This document shows, piece after piece, positions 1-5,691 of a stretch of 16,695 nt of DNA (position 1 is its first letter; every line of letters begins with the position of its first letter). Source of the stretch: Atopobium sp. (GTDB lineage: Bacteria; Actinomycetota; Coriobacteriia; Coriobacteriales; Atopobiaceae). Location: positions 1-16,695 of the forward strand of contig JABZHC010000021.1 in NCBI GenBank assembly GCA_015259035.1. Reading direction: 5' to 3'. Position numbers and translations under genes: made by a program. The notes below the pieces were generated by a model. It had not been told where the DNA came from. It saw only the letters and a program-made list of their open reading frames with translations, and ran no database searches.

Positions 1-63
1 CAAAACCACTCAGACATGGAGCACTTTTTCGGCAAATCGTTCAGACATGGCGAGAAAATCAGG
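1..63 (+). repeat. Two units of a 31-nt degenerate repeat (copy A)
   Basis: Positions 1-63 match 4011-4073 at 58 of 63 positions by hand alignment. The block contains two repeat units, starting CAGACATGG at 11 and again at 42, exactly 31 nt apart; the second runs into GAGAAAATCAGGC. The element touches the window edge and may continue upstream. It carries one copy of the window-wide TGGCGAGAAA motif at 48-57. It is noncoding, downstream of the first minus-strand gene. Function unknown. Confidence 0.8.
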
Positions 64-65
64 CA

Positions 66-93
66 CGCATAACGTCGCGCGCATAACGTCTCG
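66..93. repeat. Tandem 14-mer, two copies
   Basis: CGCATAACGTCGCG (66-79) is followed directly by CGCATAACGTCTCG (80-93), one mismatch. It follows repeat copy A in the gene-free start of the window. No function is evident. Confidence 0.7.
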
Positions 94-135
94 CTCGTAG
101 CGCCGTCGTGCAAAACGCTCGCGATCTTTCCGCAG

Positions 136-543
136 TTACTCAGTAGTACCAGCGGTCTTCCTGCGGTTGCATTCGAGCTTCCAGCCAATCATCCATCCAA
201 CTGCAAGAATGTAATTCTCGATAGCACCAACCAAATTTACCGACTCGTGAGCGCTCAAAAAATGAATGAAATGATTGGTTCCAATTCCGATACCACCCAG
301 AATCAGCGCGAGCAAAATCGCACGTAGATAGACCCAATCGTAGTGGAAATACGTGGTAACCAAAATGATGAGCACCGCGAGATTCCAAAAACCAATCTCT
401 CGCTGCCAACCGGTCGAAATACCATAAGCGGCATTGCTTCCCATGTACTCGGGAGCGACAATTTGCAGAATCGCCGCACCAGTCATCGCAACGATAACCA
501 GCGCAAACATTACCTTCAAAAACTTATTCATTGGTGTCTTCAA
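136..543 (-). CDS. Small four-helix membrane protein (possibly DUF6790-like)
   Basis: This 135-residue protein is almost entirely hydrophobic, with predicted membrane helices at about 8-28, 50-67, 71-93 and 104-122. The segment GWQREIGFWNLAV (45-57) and the paired histidines in NHFIHF (90-95) are its most distinctive features; they recall small DUF6790-type membrane proteins, but I am not sure of the family. The start is read as TTG at 543 because GGAAAGAG stands about six bases upstream; the in-frame ATG at 531 is too far from that site (about 18 nt). It lies 79 nt downstream of the patatin gene on the same strand with no convincing terminator between, so co-transcription is likely. The function cannot be deduced. 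Confidence 0.75.
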   Translation of the reverse strand: MKTPMNKFLKVMFALVIVAMTGAAILQIVAPEYMGSNAAYGISTGWQREIGFWNLAVLIILVTTYFHYDWVYLRAILLALILGGIGIGTNHFIHFLSAHESVNLVGAIENYILAVGWMIGWKLECNRRKTAGTTE

Positions 544-622
544 AACAAACTCTTTCCGAATAAATTTTGTTTTGTGCTCAGCAGACGTTTGTAGATTTTT
601 TGAGCTCGGTTAATCCAAAAGT

Positions 623-1579
623 CTACTCAATAAAACTTTTAATCTCTTCGAGGCGCTCAAGTGCGACTTGGCGACCTGTCAGGTACAGAGACAGCAGGGC
701 TTCACCGGACTTCTCGTTAACTTTAACTTCAACTGGCTCAGGAGGTAGAAGCACCAACACTCTACCCTCTTCCTCCAGCTCAAAGAGCTGTTTGCGTTGA
801 TCCATGTAGCGCTCGGCGCGAGAAGCCAATGCGGCTTCAAAGTATGGATACGCAGAGTAGAGCTGCGAGCGGATAGCGATCTGCTCGTTGACGTCGGTTT
901 TTACGAAATTCCTATCCTGCGTAATAATGACCAGCGCTTTCTTTGCCGGCTTGTGGTCGGGAATGTCAACCGCGCGTTCCGCTTTACCGTCGGGCAGACC
1001 AAGCGCGGCCGCAAACGGAATGGAATCGGTAGTTCCGCCGTCCAAATAACGATGTCCATCTAGCTCAACCATGCGAGAAACCGTTGGCATCGACGCGGAC
1101 GCTCGGACCATGGTCACGTCTTCCGGAAACTTTTTTACGTGCAGGTACGCCGGCGTGCCAAACGTAACGTCGGACGCCACCGCGTACATCTGCATGGGAT
1201 TTTGATTGAACGCCTCGTTATCGCAGGGGTCCAAATGGTTTTGGATCTCATCGAACATAAAATCCGCACCCGCAATGTCGCCAGTAGTAATCAGTGAGCG
1301 GAGCGAAAGAAAGCGAGGGTCGTCCCTAAAGGCCAGCATAATGCGCATGGCGCGACCCATTTGCTTGGACCTGAAGCTCACGGCGTTGATGGCACCTGCG
1401 GAAACTCCCCACACACTCTCAAAGTTGGTGACGCCCTTCTCGCGAAGCACATCAAGGATTCCAGCGGTAAAAATGCCTCGATAACTGCCGCCTTCTAGCA
1501 CAAGCGCAGTTGAAGATAGGTGCGCCGACTCCTGCTCCACGCCGCCGTCCTGCGAGAACTTCTGCTGCTGATCTTCCAT
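623..1579 (-). CDS. Patatin-like phospholipase (YjjU-type serine hydrolase)
   Basis: A 318-residue cytoplasmic or membrane-associated lipid acyl hydrolase. The patatin hallmarks are in order: glycine-rich oxyanion loop GGSYRG at 30-35, nucleophile elbow GVSAGA at 58-63 (Ser60), and the catalytic aspartate in DGG at 180-182, which makes a Ser60-Asp180 dyad. No signal peptide or membrane helix is seen. The family hydrolyses acyl esters of phospholipids; the substrate here is unknown. The ATG at 1579 is preceded by GGAGG at a spacing of about six, so the start is firm. It is followed by the small membrane protein gene, probably in one transcript. Length and motifs resemble the bacterial YjjU group rather than secreted ExoU-type toxins. 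Confidence 0.93.
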   Translation of the reverse strand: MEDQQQKFSQDGGVEQESAHLSSTALVLEGGSYRGIFTAGILDVLREKGVTNFESVWGVSAGAINAVSFRSKQMGRAMRIMLAFRDDPRFLSLRSLITTGDIAGADFMFDEIQNHLDPCDNEAFNQNPMQMYAVASDVTFGTPAYLHVKKFPEDVTMVRASASMPTVSRMVELDGHRYLDGGTTDSIPFAAALGLPDGKAERAVDIPDHKPAKKALVIITQDRNFVKTDVNEQIAIRSQLYSAYPYFEAALASRAERYMDQRKQLFELEEEGRVLVLLPPEPVEVKVNEKSGEALLSLYLTGRQVALERLEEIKSFIE

Positions 1580-1649
1580 AACAACCTCCGAATTTCGTTA
1601 TCCAGAGTGTACCCAATTTCCGCCTCGCCGCTCGCCCGGTTTCCGCACA

Positions 1650-1675
1650 AAAAGCGCCTGTGGTCAGGCGCTTTT
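1650..1675 (-). terminator. Rho-independent terminator of the LPATG protein gene
   Basis: A perfect 11-bp inverted repeat (1650-1660 and 1665-1675) with a four-base loop. On the minus strand the stem ends in GGCGC followed by five T. It lies 72 nt past the stop of the LPATG gene and upstream of the patatin gene, separating the two transcription units. Confidence 0.85.
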
Positions 1676-1747
1676 ACATGCACGTTATATTCTCCTGGCG
1701 AGAAACCCGTCGGCTTTGCAACGCGGCCGGCGTCGCAGGCTCTTCCC

Positions 1748-2314
1748 CTACTTGCGAACCCTACGAGAAGCAGCAACAAAACCAAGGCCGCTTACTGCAA
1801 GAACAGAAGCTGGAACAACAACGTCTGCGACACCAGTTGCAGGAAGAGTGGACTTCTTCTCTGGTGTTGGTGCAGGAGCTGGAGTAGGCTCTGGCTCTGG
1901 TGCTGGAGCTGGAGCTGGCTCTGGATCAGGGGTTGGAGCTGGGATGCGAACAAACTGAACTGCAATGACCTCATCGAACTCCATTGCTGTAACCCAGTGA
2001 CCCTTAACGGTAACAGTACCGTCGCCGTTGTCGACAATGACTACACCGTCAGCGTTACCAACCATAAATCCGTCTGGAATTGGGTTAGTAACATCAGGAA
2101 GGAAGTATGCGTCCTCAGGGGCGTATGGATTAACCGTTGGGTCCATGAGCTGCTCTCTAGTTGGTGCAGGAATAGGAGTTACGCCAGTAGTAGCAGTAGC
2201 ACCGGTGGTGCTTGTAGGAGCAGGCGCTGTGCCCTCTGCCAGCGCAGATGCTGGAGCAAGTGCCAATGCGGCTGCAAGAGCAGATGAAGCGATACAGACC
2301 TTTAAATTCTTCAT
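1748..2314 (-). CDS. Small sortase-anchored surface protein (LPATG)
   Basis: Read from the ATG at 2314 this is 188 residues. A typical signal peptide (KNLK then an Ala/Leu-rich core, cleavage near ALA-EG, about 26) is followed by a Thr/Pro/Ala segment, a compact domain of about 70 residues (55-123) with no recognised family, a proline-rich PxPxPEP wall-spanning stretch (125-152), LPATG at 157-161, a hydrophobic helix and an RRVRK tail. It should be secreted and covalently attached to peptidoglycan by a sortase not encoded here. The ATG at 2314 lacks a good ribosome binding site. An in-frame TTG at 2365 would lengthen the signal peptide by 17 residues, and AGAAAGGA lies about 14 nt before that TTG, so the start is uncertain. 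The Pro/Ala/Glu stretch produces a misleading open frame on the other strand. Confidence 0.88.
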   Translation of the reverse strand: MKNLKVCIASSALAAALALAPASALAEGTAPAPTSTTGATATTGVTPIPAPTREQLMDPTVNPYAPEDAYFLPDVTNPIPDGFMVGNADGVVIVDNGDGTVTVKGHWVTAMEFDEVIAVQFVRIPAPTPDPEPAPAPAPEPEPTPAPAPTPEKKSTLPATGVADVVVPASVLAVSGLGFVAASRRVRK

Positions 2315-2555
2315 GTGACTTTTACGCCAAAATTTATGCGCCGGGCCCAACGCCGAGAAGCACAAAATTTTTAGCGCATTCCTTTCTGATATGGATTATT
2401 TACTTTCTCCGTGAGCAGATACTATCATATACATACTGAACAAATGTCGCCTCCGGTCGACATATTCCGCGAACGTACAAAAATTTTAAATGACTTTTAA
2501 AACTAATTTTCCAAAATCTGATAACATTTCTGCAGGTAAACTATTACGCAACTCA

Positions 2556-2576
2556 GAGTTGACAAATTTCCAACTC
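2556..2576. promoter_or_regulatory. Inverted repeat GAGTTG-N9-CAACTC, candidate operator
   Basis: A perfect six-base inverted repeat overlaps a consensus-like TTGACA (2559-2564) on the plus strand about 100 nt before the HTH gene. No good -10 lies 17 nt downstream of that TTGACA, so the promoter assignment is weak. An operator for the neighbouring HTH protein is an inference. Confidence 0.35.
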
Positions 2577-2620
2577 AACTTGGTGGTGTGCAATCGAGGC
2601 AATTTTTAGAGTAATAGCCA

Positions 2621-2630
2621 TCACATGTGA
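2621..2630. promoter_or_regulatory. Perfect palindrome TCACATGTGA in the HTH gene leader
   Basis: A ten-base perfect palindrome 33 nt before the ATG of the HTH gene and upstream of its ribosome binding site. It could be a second operator half-site pair. No other evidence. Confidence 0.3.
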
Positions 2631-2663
2631 ATCCCACCACATCACCAACAGAAAGGAACAGCC

Positions 2664-3803
2664 ATGTTATTGAGCGAGAAAATCATGAGCCTCAGAAAGC
2701 GTAATGGTTGGTCACAGGAAGAGCTTGCACAGCAGCTTGGCGTTTCAAGACAGTCAGTTTCTAAATGGGAGTCTATGGCTTCCATGCCTGACATTCAAAA
2801 AATTATGTCCATGAGCGAGCTTTTTGGTGTTTCCACAGACTACCTGCTCAAAGACGAGCTTGAAGAGCTGCCCGCTACTGCCATCGATGCTGATTACGCG
2901 GCCTTCTCGGGACAAAGCGGCTCTTCGGATCCCACTGTCGCAAACACCGCCGGCAGCACCACGGACAGCACTGACGGCGGCACCGTTGGCGAATCTTCCA
3001 CTGACAACGCATCTACCAGCAAAACTGTGGCACCGAAGCTCAGCGTTTCTCTCGACACAGCCACCGAATACCTGGATGCAATCGCACGAACTTCTCGCCC
3101 CACGGCAGGTGCAATTACCCTCTTCATCCTGGGACCCGCACTTCTTGTCTCGCTTGCAACATACAGTGAAGACGCGCTCTACTTTGATCCGATGCGCATT
3201 TCTCCAGATGCGATGGGCATCGCAGGCATTTGCATCATGATGCTCTTCATTGCTGCGGGCGTTGGCCTGCTGATTCTCCAGGACATAAAGCTCGCGAAGT
3301 TTAAGCAGCTCAAGGAGGCTTCTCTCGAGCTCCAGTACGGTGTCGAAGCCGCCGTTCGTAGACGCGCCGAGTCAACCGAATCGTTGCGCTACATGCAACA
3401 AGCCGCCGGCGTCTGCCTTACCATCCTGAGCGCAATCCCCTTCCTTATTGCCTCGTACTATGGGACTGGCCTCATCTTTGCCCTTGGCTTCTTCGTGGCA
3501 GCAATTCTGGTTTCTCTTGGCGTTTACCTGCTGGTTTACTCGGGAATCATCAGAGATGGCTATAGGGTTCTTCTCCAGGAAGGCGATTTCTCTCACGACG
3601 AGAAAAGCAACAAGAGAGACTCCAAATCCGCAGCATTGAAGTACAGGCCAATTGCCAGGGCGTATTTTGGCACCATTACCTTGCTGTACGTGGGCTATAG
3701 CTTCATCACCAAGGACTGGAAAAGTTCCTGGATTATCTGGCCTGTTTCCGCGCTCCTCTACCACATCATCATCAGCATCCTGAACGCTCTGAAGAAAAAG
3801 TAA
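2664..3803 (+). CDS. Xre-family HTH regulator fused to a membrane domain
   Basis: 379 residues. The N-terminus is a canonical HTH_3 domain (4-63), with SQEELAQQLGVSRQSVSKWE as the helix-turn-helix and a typical STDYLL end. A Ser/Thr/Gly/Asp-rich flexible linker (about 78-130) leads to a membrane domain with about six helices (147-167, 184-206, 245-265, 269-293, 331-349, 354-374). It is thus a membrane-tethered DNA-binding protein, of a kind common in Firmicutes and Coriobacteriia, often thought to sense envelope state or a small ligand. The start is clear: GAAAGGA lies seven bases before the ATG. It is a single-gene unit, divergent from the LPATG gene and followed by a terminator hairpin at 3892. 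The target is not known; the divergent surface gene or itself are the best guesses. Confidence 0.9.
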   Translation: MLLSEKIMSLRKRNGWSQEELAQQLGVSRQSVSKWESMASMPDIQKIMSMSELFGVSTDYLLKDELEELPATAIDADYAAFSGQSGSSDPTVANTAGSTTDSTDGGTVGESSTDNASTSKTVAPKLSVSLDTATEYLDAIARTSRPTAGAITLFILGPALLVSLATYSEDALYFDPMRISPDAMGIAGICIMMLFIAAGVGLLILQDIKLAKFKQLKEASLELQYGVEAAVRRRAESTESLRYMQQAAGVCLTILSAIPFLIASYYGTGLIFALGFFVAAILVSLGVYLLVYSGIIRDGYRVLLQEGDFSHDEKSNKRDSKSAALKYRPIARAYFGTITLLYVGYSFITKDWKSSWIIWPVSALLYHIIISILNALKKK

Positions 3804-3891
3804 GCGCGACCATCAGATCGTGACCGCTCAGACGTGCGTCAAACGCGCTGGTCAAAGCGCAGGTTGAACGCGCTGGTCAAGTACGACTCGC

Positions 3892-3925
3892 AAGAGCTCG
3901 GTCTTCTCGACAGGCCGAGCTCTTT
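3892..3925 (+). terminator. Terminator-like hairpin after the HTH gene
   Basis: AAGAGCTCGG (3892-3901) pairs perfectly with CCGAGCTCTT (3915-3924) across a 13-nt loop, followed by a short TTTGTG. It sits 89 nt after the HTH stop codon. The T-run is short, so efficiency is uncertain. Confidence 0.6.
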
Positions 3926-4070
3926 GTGTATAGCTTGGCGAAGGTTCCTTTGAGCCTGAAAACTGCATCATGTCTGAGTAAATTTACTCAGACATGATGA
4001 GAGAAACCGGCAAAACCACTCAGATATGGTGCACTTTTCCGGCAAATCGTTCAGACTTAGCGAGAAAATC

Positions 4071-4105
4071 AGGTTCCATGAGAGCGCTCATGGAAGGGTA
4101 ACCTT
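4071..4105. repeat. 35-bp hairpin that interrupts a repeat unit
   Basis: TTCCATGAG (4074-4082) and CTCATGGAA (4087-4095) form a perfect nine-base stem with loop AGCG. In repeat copy A the text reads ATCAGGCACGC without a break. Here ATCAGG is followed by the hairpin and then by TTAGGCACGC, so the hairpin looks inserted between two AGG triplets (4071-4073 and 4106-4108). A tiny insertion with a three-base target duplication is an inference from two copies only. Confidence 0.5.
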
Positions 4106-4133
4106 AGGCACGCTTTAAAGTCTGCCTGAAAAG

Positions 4134-4170
4134 TACAAAGAATCTGTGTTTGGGACACAGATTCTTTGTA
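4134..4170 (-). terminator. Perfect 16-bp hairpin, likely terminator of the DUF3021 gene
   Basis: Arms 4134-4149 and 4155-4170 are perfectly complementary with a five-base loop. On the minus strand the stem is followed by CTTTTC. It lies 104 nt past the stop of the DUF3021-like gene. It is formed by two head-to-head copies of the 31-nt repeat, so termination may be a secondary role. Confidence 0.5.
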
Positions 4171-4273
4171 GAAATTAGGCAGAATCCACCGATTCTTTTA
4201 CGTTTTCAGGCAAAAGTTACAGATTCTTTGCAGAAATCAGGCGCAGCTACGCGATCCAGAATCAACTGCGACA

Positions 4274-4789
4274 TTATGCGCGACGAGACGCCTGGTACTT
4301 CTCGAAAGCAGCCTTATATTTCTGCTCCTCTTTCTTGAATATGGCGTTGAAAATCAAAGTGGTTACCAGAAGAATGACCAGGTACAGCGCAGTAAACGAC
4401 ATCCAAGCCTGAGCCATATTTGGCACCCATCCTCCAATGAGCGCCATCGCCACAAGCGTTGGGAACAGGCAAACGTTGAAGCCAAGAAACCTTTGAAGGT
4501 AGCTGAGCTTAGTAATCAGAGGCTGATAGTTGAACCAAATCTGCTGGTAAATCCCCGACAGGACGCCGGCGGCGATCAGCGTAAGAAGTATGATGTTATT
4601 TTGCCTGTCACCATAATTGATTGCCAGCGCAATGACGCCATACACAAGCGAGATGCCGGTGAAGCATATCGCGCCACCTGAAATACCTTTGCACATGATT
4701 TGACCTACTGTTTTATTGAGTCCCTCATCAAATTCTTGCTGAGTCTCTCGCTCAATTCCTTGCCAGTTTTGTGATTTGTTGCGTTCCAT
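4274..4789 (-). CDS. DUF3021-like four-helix membrane protein
   Basis: 171 residues with a charged N-terminal segment (1-30), four predicted membrane helices (about 37-58, 65-84, 103-121, 127-151) and a Lys/Glu-rich cytoplasmic tail that looks coiled (EEQKYKAAFEKYQASRRA). Size, topology and its place directly after a LytTR gene fit the DUF3021 group, whose genes commonly pair with LytTR regulators; the sequence match alone is weak. AAGGGAAC precedes the ATG at normal spacing. It follows the LytTR stop by 100 nt on the same strand. By analogy it may hold or restrain the LytTR protein at the membrane, but this is inferred from context only. Confidence 0.78.
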   Translation of the reverse strand: MERNKSQNWQGIERETQQEFDEGLNKTVGQIMCKGISGGAICFTGISLVYGVIALAINYGDRQNNIILLTLIAAGVLSGIYQQIWFNYQPLITKLSYLQRFLGFNVCLFPTLVAMALIGGWVPNMAQAWMSFTALYLVILLVTTLIFNAIFKKEEQKYKAAFEKYQASRRA

Positions 4790-4889
4790 GATGTTCCCTT
4801 CTCTGGGATAAAACTGCTGTTAAAGTGTGGTTCGAGTGGTGTTTGGTGCTCGGTACCAGGAGCGATGCGCGAGAAAAAGCCTCTAGCCC

Positions 4890-5336
4890 TTACACAATTC
4901 CAATACGTCGTTTGATTTCGGCGGCGTACTTTCTTGAAGCAACAAGGGTTTTCTCGCCAAGTGACAACAACATGCGGCCGGAACCTGCGGGTTTGATACC
5001 CGTAACTTGATCCAAGTTGACCAGTTCCTGTCGAGAAGTGCGCACAAACGCCGTATCTTTAAGCGCATCCTCGAGCTCGGTCAAGCGGCTGGAACTTTCC
5101 AGCGTCTCGCCGTTTACCAAGTTAATCAGCGTCACGTTGCCGTCCGTTTGAATCCACGCGACATCCGCGAGAAGAACAACGCGCCTGTTGATGGTGCCGG
5201 GAACGTATCCGGTCATCTTTCCGTCAACCATCTGAAGCTGACGGACAATTCCCGAAACGCGTGGATCATCGGGGCCACTCAAAATGGTCACCTCAATTTG
5301 CGCGCGACCCTTTTCTTCAACAACACGAATTTCCAT
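4890..5336 (-). CDS. LytTR-family DNA-binding regulator
   Basis: 148 residues from the ATG at 5336. A short N-terminal segment (1-45) is followed by a LytTR domain (about 48-146), shown by the characteristic pattern DVAWIQTDGNVTLI, then LTELEDAL and FVRTSRQELVNLDQVTGIKP. LytTR proteins bind DNA with ten beta strands and usually control surface, competence or bacteriocin genes. There is no receiver domain, so this is the stand-alone LytTR type that normally pairs with a DUF3021 membrane protein, here the next gene. GGAAG stands about four bases before this ATG; an in-frame TTG at 5351 is a weaker alternative. The gene contains TGGCGAGAAA (4950-4959) reading Gly-Glu-Lys. Confidence 0.92.
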   Translation of the reverse strand: MEIRVVEEKGRAQIEVTILSGPDDPRVSGIVRQLQMVDGKMTGYVPGTINRRVVLLADVAWIQTDGNVTLINLVNGETLESSSRLTELEDALKDTAFVRTSRQELVNLDQVTGIKPAGSGRMLLSLGEKTLVASRKYAAEIKRRIGIV

Positions 5337-5691
5337 GACACTTCCAAACAACTTACTTGACCGAATGTCTCGTTTACTTGCTGTAGCGGAACTGCGTCCC
5401 GCTTGCTTCCTTGCCTTAAGGCATCTTTAGAATAACGGTTGCAACTCTTATGTGGGACCTCGTGTCACTCAAATGCACTAACTGGCACGTAAAGTGCAAT
5501 CTTTGCGCTTCGAGCGCCGTTCTTGCGCTTGAACAGCACTTTGCGCACGCCCGAACTTGCACGCGAGAACGCGTTCGCGCTCACACCCATACAAAAAGCC
5601 GCCCTCGAGATGAGAGCGGCTTGAAAAGTTACTGCGTGCTAAATCTGTGGCTTCCGCGCGCCATACCTGCGAGCGTCGGCCTTGCCGCAGC
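5337..5691. other. Intergenic region upstream of LytTR
   Basis: 355 nt without a gene. It holds the terminator at 5596-5622, three near-direct copies of CTTTGCGC/CTTGCGCTT (around 5501, 5523, 5539) inside an inverted repeat AAAGTGC/GCACTTT (5491-5497, 5536-5542), and a palindrome GAACGCGTTC (5567-5576). The minus strand has ACCGTTATT (about 5431-5439), close to a LytTR half-site, which would allow autoregulation; this is weak. No clear promoter hexamers could be fixed. Confidence 0.4.
5596..5622 (-). terminator. Rho-independent terminator of the 688-residue surface protein gene
   Basis: AAGCCGC (5596-5602) pairs with GCGGCTT (5616-5622), with an inner CTC/GAG pairing. On the minus strand the stem runs into five T. 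It is 70 nt past the stop codon. Confidence 0.85.

Larger units (their letters stand above)
2315..2663. promoter_or_regulatory. Divergent control region between surface protein and HTH regulator
   Basis: This 349-nt gene-free stretch separates two divergent genes. Seen in it: a minus-strand leader with AGAAAGGA followed at once by a three-codon ATG-CGC-TAA; an inverted repeat ATGTCG/CGACAT (2444-2449, 2458-2463); an AT-rich minus-strand segment containing TATGATAGTAT (2418-2428 region) that could hold the surface-gene promoter; an inverted repeat at 2556-2576; and a palindrome at 2621-2630. Because an Xre-type regulator is divergent to the surface gene, joint control is plausible but unproven. 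Confidence 0.5.
3946..4250. repeat. Cluster of 31-nt degenerate repeats with two head-to-head inversions
   Basis: Direct units start at 3989, 4021, 4052 (period 32/31) and at 4158, 4189, 4220 (period exactly 31). Each begins CAGA or CGAT and ends near TCAGGC or CCGGCAAA, with an inner A-rich (AGAAAAT) or T-rich (ACTTTT) block. Two units are inverted: minus-strand 3976-3946 and 4146-4116. At each head-to-head junction the sequence becomes a perfect palindrome: 17+17 nt at 3966-3999, and 16-nt arms with a 5-nt loop at 4134-4170. The cluster fills the gap between two convergent genes. The whole period is degenerate, with no constant-repeat/unique-spacer pattern, so it is not a CRISPR array. Function unknown. 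Confidence 0.8.

Noticed and set aside
1716..1958. Glycine/alanine-rich plus-strand frame (GVGAGAGSGSG)
   Set aside because: It is the complement of the Pro/Ala/Glu wall-spanning repeat of the LPATG protein and lacks a ribosome site.
2376..2384. Three-codon upstream ORF (ATG-CGC-TAA) in the LPATG gene leader as a regulatory peptide
   Set aside because: The Shine-Dalgarno-like AGAAAGGA is directly adjacent to the ATG with no spacer, and a two-residue peptide cannot be supported from sequence alone.
3946..4250. CRISPR array
   Set aside because: The period of 31 is constant, but there is no identical repeat alternating with unique spacers; the whole unit is degenerate, two units are inverted, and no cas gene is near.
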